From contig JAGZSF010000006.1 of assembly GCA_018381235.1 (NCBI GenBank), forward strand, positions 1-64,000: a stretch of 64,000 nucleotides of DNA, written 5' to 3'. This DNA is from Collinsella sp. (lineage in GTDB: Bacteria; Actinomycetota; Coriobacteriia; Coriobacteriales; Coriobacteriaceae). Shown here piece after piece: positions 35,715 to 43,183 of the stretch. The notes below the pieces were generated by a model that worked only from the letters and a program-made list of their open reading frames with translations, was not told the DNA's origin and did no database searches. Within the stretch, counting starts at the first letter, position 1. The number at the start of each line of letters is the position of its first letter. The position numbers were made by a program, and so were the translations under genes.

Positions 35715-35747
35715 AATGTGACAAAGAGACTGTCCCTTTGTCACATT
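35715..35747. repeat. 33-bp palindrome family, copy 1
   Basis: AATGTGACAAAGAGAC, a central T, then GTCCCTTTGTCACATT: one mismatch from a perfect palindrome. Other copies are at 37681, 39230, 49813 and 63190. It sits upstream of the MFS gene start. Confidence 0.9.
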
Positions 35748-35804
35748 CTGTTAGAGTTGCAGGGATTGAATCCCGCTTATTCACGCGACATTGGAGTGAC
35801 AACC

Positions 35805-37046
35805 TTGACCGCCGCAACCACGCCAAAAAGTAAGTCAACCGCCGCCGCGCTCTCCCCCGCGCGCACCAAGCTCTGCCTGGCGCTGCTCGTGTTGTTAGGC
35901 TTTTCGCTCGGCTGTTCGGAGTTCGTGGTCATCGGCATCGAAAGTGACTTGGCGACGGAACTCGGCGTATCGCTTGCCACCGCAGGCCAACTTATTAGCG
36001 TGTTCGCACTGATCTACGCTATCGCGACGCCGGTGCTCGCGCTCAGCACGGGGCGCTTCCGTCGTTACCAACTGCTCGTGTGCTATAGCATCGTCTTTGT
36101 GCTCGGCAACCTGGTCATGGCGCTGGCACCCAACTTTCAAGTGCTGTTCGCCTCGCGCATCATCTTGGGCTCCGTCTCGGGCGCACTGCTCGCCGTGGGC
36201 GTGACGTATATCCCCGAGCTGCTGTCCCCGCAGCAAACTTCGCTTGCCATCTCGGTGGTGTACGGCGCGTTTTCCGTGGCGATGGTCTTTGTCACTTCGA
36301 TCGGCAAGTTTGTGGCCGACACGCTCGATTGGCACGTGGCCATGTACGGCACGCTGGCCTTTGCCGTTCTGATCTGCGGAGCGCTCGTGATGTTTATGCC
36401 GCGCGCTGGGCAAACCGACGAGCCCGCCACCTTTCGCGAGCAGGCGGGTCTGCTACGCGAGCCGAGCATCGTCACCGGCATGCTCATCTTTTTGTTTGGC
36501 GTGGGGTCGGTCTACGTTTTCTATGGCTACGTGACGCCTTATCTTGAGCAGGTGCTGGGCATGGGCACGGTCGAAGCCAGTACCACGCTCATGGCCTACG
36601 GCGTGTTCTGCCTGATCTCGAACATCCTGGGCGGATGGATCGATGCGCGCTTTGGCATGAAGGCGCTGCTTGTGACGTTCGTGCTGCAGGCTGCGGCGTT
36701 ACTCGGGCTGTTTGCTGTGGGCGGCACCATGCCGCTCGCGCTGGCCTTTGTCTTTAGCTTGGCGCTGCTCATGTACTTGTTCTCGGTGTCGTGCATCACG
36801 CACTTCATGGACGTGGCACGCAGCCGCCATCCCAAGTCGATGGTACTCGCAAGTTCGGTTGAGCCCATGGCGTTTAACGTCGGCATCTCGTTTGGCACCG
36901 CAGTGGGCGGCGCCGTGGTAAGCAGCATTGGCATTGCGCACGTAGGCGCAGTGGGTGCCGCGTTCTCGCTTGTGGCCTGGGTGCTTACGCTGGTGACGAT
37001 TAAATTGGCTCACTGGGAGCGCAGGCGGGCAAGGGCGCAGGCGTAG
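35805..37046 (+). CDS. MFS transporter, drug/sugar exporter (DHA1) type
   Basis: 12-helix major facilitator of 413 residues in the arabinose-efflux/DHA1 group that exports drugs or sugars with proton exchange. The helix 2-3 loop motif appears as STGRFRRYQLL (about 83-93), and EFVVIGIESDLA in helix 1 is typical of the group. I chose the TTG at 35805 with GGAG 8 bases upstream, because longer readings start inside the palindrome at 35715. It lies 45 bases before the phosphatase gene, so they may be co-transcribed. Confidence 0.87.
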   Translation: MTAATTPKSKSTAAALSPARTKLCLALLVLLGFSLGCSEFVVIGIESDLATELGVSLATAGQLISVFALIYAIATPVLALSTGRFRRYQLLVCYSIVFVLGNLVMALAPNFQVLFASRIILGSVSGALLAVGVTYIPELLSPQQTSLAISVVYGAFSVAMVFVTSIGKFVADTLDWHVAMYGTLAFAVLICGALVMFMPRAGQTDEPATFREQAGLLREPSIVTGMLIFLFGVGSVYVFYGYVTPYLEQVLGMGTVEASTTLMAYGVFCLISNILGGWIDARFGMKALLVTFVLQAAALLGLFAVGGTMPLALAFVFSLALLMYLFSVSCITHFMDVARSRHPKSMVLASSVEPMAFNVGISFGTAVGGAVVSSIGIAHVGAVGAAFSLVAWVLTLVTIKLAHWERRRARAQA

Positions 37047-37091
37047 ATGCGATACTCGAGCTCGATGATGGCGATCGAAAGGAAACCGCAT

Positions 37092-37538
37092 ATGCAACGT
37101 GTACTGTTTATCTGCCATGGGAACATCTGTCGCTCGACGATGGCTGAGTCCGTGTTTACCGAGCTAGTGCGGCGCGCCGGGCGCGCGGGCGAGTTTGTCA
37201 TTGATTCCGCTGCGACCTCGACCGAGGAGATCGGCAACCCGCCACACCACGGCACCATTGCCAAGCTACGCGAGGTCGGGATTCCCGTCGTCGCACATCG
37301 CGCACGTCAGGTGCGTCGCGCGGAGTATGGCGACTGGGACCACATTGTCTATATGGACGACGAGAACGCCCGCGCCCTGTACCGAATTTTTGGGAAGGAC
37401 CCCGATGGCAAGATCTCGCGCCTGCTCGATTGGACCGATCGCCCCGGCGACGTGGCCGACCCCTGGTACACCGGCAATTTCGACGCCACCTACCGCGATG
37501 TACTCGCCGGTTGCACCGCCATGCTCGAGCAGCTGTAG
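37092..37538 (+). CDS. low-molecular-weight protein-tyrosine phosphatase
   Basis: Cytoplasmic phosphatase of 148 residues. The phosphate loop CHGNICRS (about 7-14) has the nucleophilic Cys and the Arg of Cx5R, and the acid-base Asp is in DPW (about 130). Such enzymes often reverse tyrosine phosphorylation in capsule or exopolysaccharide control, but no tyrosine kinase is in the window. ATG at 37092 was chosen for its AAGGA site and because the P-loop starts near the N-terminus in the family. Confidence 0.93.
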   Translation: MQRVLFICHGNICRSTMAESVFTELVRRAGRAGEFVIDSAATSTEEIGNPPHHGTIAKLREVGIPVVAHRARQVRRAEYGDWDHIVYMDDENARALYRIFGKDPDGKISRLLDWTDRPGDVADPWYTGNFDATYRDVLAGCTAMLEQL

Positions 37539-37581
37539 GCGCTCGGGCGGCGCGGGCACACGGGCCACGCCATCGGCATAA

Positions 37582-37677
37582 AACGAGCGTGGATTTTCTC
37601 CCACTTTGAGCGTTCGAGTGCGCTCTAAACGGGAGAAAATCCACGCTCGTTATCTCGGTGGGAGAAAATCCACGCTC
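37582..37677. repeat. inverted repeat with a third arm copy
   Basis: AACGAGCGTGGATTTTCTCCC (37582-37602 minus its last base in 20-base view) has a perfect 21-bp inverted match at 37631-37651, and an 18-bp same-direction copy of that second arm at 37660-37677. The spacer forms a GAGCG/CGCTC stem. It lies after the phosphatase gene. Confidence 0.85.
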
Positions 37678-37680
37678 ATG

Positions 37681-37712
37681 AATGCGACAAAGGGACTGTC
37701 CCTTTGTCGCAT
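37681..37712. repeat. 33-bp palindrome family, copy 2
   Basis: Variant with AATGCGACAAAGGGAC facing GTCCCTTTGTCGCAT: the T-A pair of the other copies is a C-G pair on both sides, so pairing is kept. It lies between convergent genes, 13 bases before the AAA ATPase stop. Confidence 0.9.
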
Positions 37713-37724
37713 CCGGGACTAGCC

Positions 37725-39086
37725 CTAGACCGGCTTGACCTCCAGCTTTATCCCCTCGGCGCAGGAGTCGCCCAGAACATCCGAAAGGGCCCAGGTCGCA
37801 TATAGCGGCAAATAGAGAACCGCTCCGTTGCGCTCAACGTTGCCTCTCGAGAAAACAATCCCGAGCCTTACGCCATATTCAGCCGTATCAAGCACATGAC
37901 CGAGCGCAGCGTGCGCGTGGTAATAGGAGCCCGATTTAACCTCGATCGGAACAGCCGTCCCATCCGGTCCATCGACCACAAAGTCCACTTCACCGCGCTT
38001 TTTTGTCTGATAGTAGTAAAGCTGGCGATTTTGGGCAGTCAGCTGCTGGGCCACCACGTTTTCGTAAATGCCGCCCAGATTGGGCTCCTTGCTATCAAGA
38101 TACGCCGCTTGGGCGACTCCAACGGGGTAGCGCGCCATCAACATGCCCGTATCCGATTGATATAGCTTGAACTGCGATGGCCGTGCCGTCTTGAGCAGGG
38201 GCGATTTTGGCTCGGTTACGATATCGGCTTTGAGAGCAACGCCGGCATCGACAAGCCATACAAAATCTCGCTGATACTTCTCGTAGTGCGCCTTAGGGTC
38301 AATGGAATTGAGCACGAAGCGCTTGTTTTCGCCCTCGAGCATAATAGGGAGCTGATCGTAGATGCTCTGCACCTGAAGGGCTCGCCCGCTTGCATACTTG
38401 GAGATATCCCGCCGGTACTGTTCGTTGAGCTCTGACTGCAGCTGACGAACAGAGGCAAGGTCGCCCCGCGTGTCAAGGAAACGCTGCACGACCTCCGGCA
38501 TTCCGCCGACAACGGTATAGGTCCTGAAGTTTGCCATCATCGCGTCATGAATGTAATCAGGAACGGGCCTCTCGCTGATACACGCGTCACGTATCGTTTG
38601 GCGAGCCCCCTCGCTCACCCCGATTGCCCAGCAAAACTCCTCAAAATCGAGCGGGAACATCCTAAGCTCGTGAACATACCCCACGGGATAGGACCTGACG
38701 CCCTTGAACTGAGTCCCGAGCATTGACCCCGAAAACGCCCAGCGGCACCTCCCGTCCTCAACAAGGAACTTTGCCATCGTCATGATGTCGGGGGCCTCTT
38801 GGACCTCATCGATAAACACGAGCGTTTTGCCTGGTGCAATCGACTTTCCCGAAAGAAGCGTCACCCTGCTGATGAAATCATCGGCATCCTGCGCCTCGAG
38901 AAGAGCATCTTTTGCCTGGCGATTTTCCATGAGGTTAAGCTCGATGTAGGTTGCATGGTTGGCTTTGCCAAATGCGCGAATCGAATAGCTTTTGCCAATC
39001 TGGCGAGAACCCGTAATGAATAAGGCCTTTTGCTCGGCAGACTTCAGCCAGCGCTCCAGCTCTGCAGCTATTTTCCTGCGCAGCAT
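37725..39086 (-). CDS. AAA ATPase with DUF4143 domain
   Basis: 453 residues. AAA_14-type ATPase core with Walker A GSRQIGKS (about 26-33) and Walker B LVFIDEVQEAP (about 89-99), followed by DUF4143 with an endonuclease-like GEVDFVV...PIEVKSG segment near 360-385 (Glu, Asp, Glu-x-Lys). Such proteins are common in gut bacteria and often lie in variable regions; their role is unsettled. ATG at 39086 with GGGGAG upstream is used. The upstream 39087-39229 stretch is AT-rich, in keeping with acquired DNA. Confidence 0.85.
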   Translation of the reverse strand: MLRRKIAAELERWLKSAEQKALFITGSRQIGKSYSIRAFGKANHATYIELNLMENRQAKDALLEAQDADDFISRVTLLSGKSIAPGKTLVFIDEVQEAPDIMTMAKFLVEDGRCRWAFSGSMLGTQFKGVRSYPVGYVHELRMFPLDFEEFCWAIGVSEGARQTIRDACISERPVPDYIHDAMMANFRTYTVVGGMPEVVQRFLDTRGDLASVRQLQSELNEQYRRDISKYASGRALQVQSIYDQLPIMLEGENKRFVLNSIDPKAHYEKYQRDFVWLVDAGVALKADIVTEPKSPLLKTARPSQFKLYQSDTGMLMARYPVGVAQAAYLDSKEPNLGGIYENVVAQQLTAQNRQLYYYQTKKRGEVDFVVDGPDGTAVPIEVKSGSYYHAHAALGHVLDTAEYGVRLGIVFSRGNVERNGAVLYLPLYATWALSDVLGDSCAEGIKLEVKPV

Positions 39087-39229
39087 AGGCTCTCCCCTCA
39101 GTGTCATCAAATGAAATGCAAAGTTTTATACGCTTGATTATCGATGAAACGCAGAATTTTTAGAACCTAAAATCGGATGAAATGCAGAGATTTGAGATTA
39201 CAAGCATAATAGAAGGGGCACCACCGGCG

Positions 39230-39262
39230 AATGTGACAAAAGAACTGTCCCTTTGTCACATT
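39230..39262. repeat. 33-bp palindrome family, copy 3
   Basis: AATGTGACAAAAGAAC facing GTCCCTTTGTCACATT, with two mismatches in the arms. On the minus strand its edge ATGTGA supplies the last Met codon and the TGA stop of the neighbouring small gene. Confidence 0.88.
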
Positions 39263-39603
39263 GCGCTCGACCACTCGTCGACGACCTCGGCAAGCCAGAC
39301 GTTCAGCGTATCGACCTCGGGGCAGCAGAACTTTGCCGTGCCGGGCTCGTTGCCGGGCACGGTGCCGCCGTAGCGCAGGATGTCGATATAGGGAAAGCCC
39401 ACATGGCAGGCCATGGCGCACATCTTGCCGCGATCGCGGTCGAAGTCAAAGACGTCGCCCGGCTTGTGACCATGATGGCAGCGGCACGTCCCCAGCTGGT
39501 CCACGCAGCTAATGCGGATACGCGGACGCTTGCCGCGCGGAGCGCCGAGCGGTTTGCTCTCGCCCGAAGGCTCGGTGGAGCCGCTCTCAGCCGTGCTACT
39601 CAT
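39256..39603 (-). CDS. small Cys-rich protein, TIGR04076-like
   Basis: 115-residue protein with an RISCVDQLGTCRCHHGHKPGD segment (about 30-50, in parts), FDFDRDRGKMCAMACHVGFP and YIDILRYGG. This resembles TIGR04076, a family of small proteins with a Cys/His cluster and no known function; metal binding seems likely. The ATG at 39603 overlaps the end of the kinase gene by 8 bases, so it is translated with it. Its stop codon lies within palindrome copy 3. Confidence 0.65.
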   Translation of the reverse strand: MSSTAESGSTEPSGESKPLGAPRGKRPRIRISCVDQLGTCRCHHGHKPGDVFDFDRDRGKMCAMACHVGFPYIDILRYGGTVPGNEPGTAKFCCPEVDTLNVWLAEVVDEWSSAM

Positions 39604-40420
39604 GGTCAATCACGTCCAGGCACGCCTCGATGGGAAGTCCGGCCGACTTGTCCTCCTGGTCGGCATTACGCTCGATAAGCTCGGCCACCACGCGCATGGC
39701 GTCGGCCGTCGCACGCTGCAGGCTCCAACCGGCCATAACGCGGCCCACAAGCACCGCCGAGAACGTGTCGCCCGTGCCGGGGAAATAGACCGGGATCAGC
39801 TCGAAGGGAATCGTGAAGTACTCCCCCGCCACATGGTCATAGCCGATAACGGAATTCTGCCCATCGACCACAGCGCTCGTAACGACCACCGACTTGGCGC
39901 CCAGCGCGCGCACGGCGTCCACGAGCGCGTGGGCCTCGTCGACCGAAATCTGCTCGGCAATAGGCGTATCGGCGAGCAGGCATGCCTCGGTGTAGTTGGG
40001 CACCGCGTAGTCGGCGCACTCGAGCAGGCTGCGCATGAGGCCAATCGTAGACTCGGGCACGCCGGCGTAGAGCTTGCCGTTATCACCCATGATGGGGTCG
40101 ACGAACACCTTGGTGCCCTTTTGCGCACGGCGGTGGCAAAAGTCCGAGATAATGCGCGTTTCTTCCTCGGTCACGATAAAGCCAGTCGAGATGGCGTCGA
40201 ACTCAAAGCCGAGCTCTTCCCAGATGGCAAGACTCTGACGCACGTACTCGGTGGTGTCATGGATGTAGAACTTGGGATAGTTGAGTGTGTCGGACACCAG
40301 CGCCGTCGGCAGGTTGTGAATACGGTAGCCCATGTGCGACAGCACCGGTAGCATGGCGGAAAGCGCGACCTTGCCGTAGCCGCACATATCGTTGATCAGC
40401 AGCAGCTGAGTGTTCTTCAT
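39596..40420 (-). CDS. pyridoxine/pyridoxamine kinase (PfkB-like)
   Basis: Ribokinase-superfamily vitamin B6 kinase, 274 residues. INDMCGYGKVALSAMLPVL near the N-terminus matches the PdxY group's substrate region. FVDPIMGDNGKLY (about 111-123) and the anion-hole GTGDTFSAVLVG (about 216-227, catalytic Asp) are intact. It salvages pyridoxal, pyridoxine or pyridoxamine to the 5'-phosphates. ATG at 40420 with GGGAGA upstream is used. It is coupled to the small Cys-rich gene. Confidence 0.88.
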   Translation of the reverse strand: MKNTQLLLINDMCGYGKVALSAMLPVLSHMGYRIHNLPTALVSDTLNYPKFYIHDTTEYVRQSLAIWEELGFEFDAISTGFIVTEEETRIISDFCHRRAQKGTKVFVDPIMGDNGKLYAGVPESTIGLMRSLLECADYAVPNYTEACLLADTPIAEQISVDEAHALVDAVRALGAKSVVVTSAVVDGQNSVIGYDHVAGEYFTIPFELIPVYFPGTGDTFSAVLVGRVMAGWSLQRATADAMRVVAELIERNADQEDKSAGLPIEACLDVIDHE

Positions 40421-40554
40421 GAGTGTCTCCCTTGGGTCGGGCGCGGCACGATGGCGCCATAGTGCAACTAAGTGTAGCGCAGGGGAAGTTGTGAACGGCG
40501 CTGGCGCCGCGGAGGCCACATTGTTGCGGAAAGGTTACGGGAAGGAGGAAGTTA

Positions 40555-40606
40555 GTCATTGGGGACGTTCTTGTTTGACTAGTCATTTAAGAACGTCCCC
40601 AACGAC
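40555..40606. repeat. 18-bp inverted repeat upstream of the kinase
   Basis: Arms GTCATTGGGGACGTTCTT (40555-40572) and AAGAACGTCCCCAACGAC (40589-40606) match at 17 of 18 positions. The start of the left arm (TAGTCATTGGG) also occurs at 33537, just before structured element copy C, so the two repeat types may be associated. Confidence 0.85.
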
Positions 40607-40609
40607 TAT

Positions 40610-40774
40610 CGCAGGTTGAGGACGGACAGCGAAAGCGTTCCTAAGCGAGCAAGGTGGCGTGAAAGAGGAGGGCATAGGCCTTGTGGCCATGCCCGACGAT
40701 TGAACGTCAGATTGCCGCTTAGGAACGCTTGCAGCGTCGAGCGGTTACGGCGTTTGGCAAAACGCCGTAACTTA
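40610..40774 (-). repeat. structured intergenic element, copy D (divergent)
   Basis: Fourth copy. Its outer stem AGCGTTCCTAAGCG pairs perfectly with CGCTTAGGAACGCT although most bases differ from copies A-C; the central stem reads GGGCATaGGCC/GGCCATGCCC. The end hairpin GTTACGGCGTTT/AAACGCCGTAAC and GCAGCGTCGAG are unchanged. It follows no gene on its strand and lacks the T-run, so here it is not a plain terminator. Confidence 0.82.
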
Positions 40775-40815
40775 ATAAGTTTGGTACCTTGACATTGATT
40801 TCTCACGCTCCTAAA

Positions 40816-40851
40816 TTGGTTAGGCACAAAACAATTTCACTACCTAACTAA
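40816..40851. promoter_or_regulatory. candidate MarR operator
   Basis: Inverted repeat TTGGTTAGG (40816-40824) and CCTAACTAA (40843-40851), 8 of 9 paired, spacer 18 bases, ending 21 bases before the MarR-family start. The position fits autoregulation of the exporter operon. The spacing is wide for one MarR dimer, so it may be two half-sites. Confidence 0.5.
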
Positions 40852-40872
40852 AGAAAGGAGCGAAGATTAGAT

Positions 40873-41376
40873 ATGCGTGTTGAACCACTCGCCTATCCGC
40901 ATGAACCCGGCGGCGACCCCTCACGGCCAGCAGACGAGCCCGAGACCCAGTCCGACAAAGACCGTCTCGCCAAGCGAATCCTCAATGGGCTGGGGTTTTG
41001 CGGCCATTACATGCATTTTCACGGCGGCGGCATATCTGGCAAGGCGCCTATTGTCTGCCTACTCGCCAAGCAGCCGACCGGCGAGCTGTCCCAACAGGAG
41101 CTCGGCATGCACTTCGACCTCAAGCCGGGGTCCCTTTCCGAGATTCTGTCCAAGCTCGAACTGGGCGGTCTTATCGAGCGCAGTCGCAATCCCAAAGACC
41201 GTCGGCAGCTCACCATCCGCCTGACCGATGCGGGATGGGAAAAGGCCCGCGTTGAGCAGGCGGCCCGCATCCGCTTTAGAGAGCAGGCCTTTAGTGCCCT
41301 CACTCACGACGAGCGCGAACAGCTCGCCGAGATGCTCGAAAAAATCCGCGTAACCTGGGAGGAACTGGATGATTAA
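40873..41376 (+). CDS. MarR-family transcriptional regulator
   Basis: 167-residue winged-helix regulator, first gene of the exporter operon. The recognition region reads LSQQELGMHFDLKPGSLSEILSKLE (in parts, about 72-96), followed by the wing with the family RNPKDRRQ (about 104-111). An N-terminal His-rich stretch HYMHFHGGG (about 44-52) is unusual and might bind a ligand or metal. Its stop overlaps the first ABC gene start as ATGATTAA. Confidence 0.9.
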   Translation: MRVEPLAYPHEPGGDPSRPADEPETQSDKDRLAKRILNGLGFCGHYMHFHGGGISGKAPIVCLLAKQPTGELSQQELGMHFDLKPGSLSEILSKLELGGLIERSRNPKDRRQLTIRLTDAGWEKARVEQAARIRFREQAFSALTHDEREQLAEMLEKIRVTWEELDD

Positions 41377-43183
41377 AACCCTCATGGGAAGCATCCGCGA
41401 TTACAAGAAGGTCACGATCGCCACGCCGCTGCTGGTGCTTGGCGAGGTGCTCTGCGAGATGCTGATTCCATTTATCACCGCCAACCTGATCGACGCCATC
41501 AAAGACGGCGCCACCGTAGCCGAGATGCTTCCCACCGCGGACTTTTTGGTGCTCATCGCGCTGACGTCGCTTGCTTTTGGCGCCGCTGCCGGCATCACCT
41601 GCAGCCATGCGAGTTGCGGCTTCGCCAAGAACCTGCGTCACGACCTGTTCTATAAGATCCAGACGTTCAGCTTTGCCAACATCGATGAGTTCTCGAGCTC
41701 CTCACTCGTCACGCGCCTGACCACCGATATCAACAACGTGCAGCAGGCCTTTATGATGATCATCCGCATCGCCGTGCGCGCGCCGCTGGTGCTGGTCTTT
41801 GCCTTTGCCATGGCCTACGCCATGGGCGGCAGCGTCGCCATGGTCTACCTGGTCATCATTCCGCTGCTGGGCTTTGGCCTGTTCTTTATCATCTATAAGG
41901 TGCGCCCGATCTTTGCCCGCGTGTTCCGCAAGTACGACGCCCTTAACGAGTCCGTCGAGGAAAACGTCACCGGCATGCGCGTGGTCAAGAGTTACGTGCG
42001 CGAAGACTTTGAGAAGGAGAAGTTCGCGACCGCCGCACGCGACGTCCAGATGGACTTCACCCGCGCCGAGAAGCTGCTCGCCTTTAACAATCCCATGATG
42101 AACATCTGCGTCAACGGCGCGTTTGTCGTCATCATCTACCTGGGCTCCAAGCTCATCATCACGAGTCAGGGCACGCTGTTCGACGTGGGCCAGCTCTCCT
42201 CGATCTTTACCTATGGCTTCCAAATCCTCATGAGTCTGATGCAGCTGTCGATGATCTTTGTCATGGTGACCATGGCCGACGAATCGGCACACCGCATTAC
42301 CGAGGTGCTGGCCGCCGAGCCCACGATCGCCGATCCCGCCGAGCCCGTGCTCGAGGTTGCCGACGGTTCCATCGACTTTGACCACGTGAGCTTTAAGTAT
42401 TCCGCGCATGCGAAGCGCCAGGCGCTCGACAATATCGACCTGCACATTAAGAGCGGCGAGACCATCGGCATCATCGGCGGCACCGGCTCGGCCAAGTCCA
42501 CGCTCGTAAACCTCATCGCCCGTCTGTACGACACCACCGAAGGTACCGTGCGCGTGGGCGGCGTGGATGTGCGCGACTACGACTTGGACGCTCTGCGTCA
42601 CCAAGTGGCCATGGTGCTGCAGAAAAACGTGCTGTTTAGCGGCACCATTGCCGAGAACCTGCGTTGGGGCGACCCGAACGCCACCGACGAAGAGGTCCGC
42701 GAGGCGGCACATCTGGCCTGCGCCGACGAGTTTGTCGATGGCTTCCCCAAGGGCTATGACACCTGGATCGAGCAGGGCGGCTCCAATGTCTCGGGCGGTC
42801 AGAAGCAGCGCCTGTGCATTGCGCGTGCCCTGCTGCGTCGCCCCAAGATCTTGATCCTGGACGACTCCACCAGCGCCGTCGACACCAAGACCGACGCCAA
42901 GATCCGCGCAGGGCTGGCAAGCTATCTGCCCAACACGACCAAGCTCATCATCGCCCAGCGCATTAGCTCCGTGCAGGATGCAGACCGCATCATCGTCATG
43001 GAGGGCGGCCGCATCGCGCAGATCGGCAACCACGATGAGCTGCTCAAGACGAGCGAGATCTACCGCGAGACCTTTACCTCGCAGAACAAGATGTCTGCCG
43101 AGGGCGAAGGGGCCGTCGAAGCCGACACCGAGGCATCCGCAACACAAGCTCAGACCCAGGAAGGAGGCGAGGCACATGAGTAA
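41369..43183 (+). CDS. heterodimeric ABC exporter, degenerate-site half
   Basis: 604-residue half-transporter: six membrane helices (about 15-300) and a nucleotide-binding domain. Walker A is GGTGSAKST (about 370), signature SGGQ is normal (about 475), but Walker B ends LDDSTS with Asp in place of the catalytic Glu (about 495) and the switch His is Gln in IIAQRIS (about 528). This is the non-hydrolysing half of asymmetric exporters such as BmrCD, LmrCD and TM287/288. The C-terminal tail is acidic. It overlaps its partner gene by 8 bases. Confidence 0.93.
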   Translation: MIKTLMGSIRDYKKVTIATPLLVLGEVLCEMLIPFITANLIDAIKDGATVAEMLPTADFLVLIALTSLAFGAAAGITCSHASCGFAKNLRHDLFYKIQTFSFANIDEFSSSSLVTRLTTDINNVQQAFMMIIRIAVRAPLVLVFAFAMAYAMGGSVAMVYLVIIPLLGFGLFFIIYKVRPIFARVFRKYDALNESVEENVTGMRVVKSYVREDFEKEKFATAARDVQMDFTRAEKLLAFNNPMMNICVNGAFVVIIYLGSKLIITSQGTLFDVGQLSSIFTYGFQILMSLMQLSMIFVMVTMADESAHRITEVLAAEPTIADPAEPVLEVADGSIDFDHVSFKYSAHAKRQALDNIDLHIKSGETIGIIGGTGSAKSTLVNLIARLYDTTEGTVRVGGVDVRDYDLDALRHQVAMVLQKNVLFSGTIAENLRWGDPNATDEEVREAAHLACADEFVDGFPKGYDTWIEQGGSNVSGGQKQRLCIARALLRRPKILILDDSTSAVDTKTDAKIRAGLASYLPNTTKLIIAQRISSVQDADRIIVMEGGRIAQIGNHDELLKTSEIYRETFTSQNKMSAEGEGAVEADTEASATQAQTQEGGEAHE

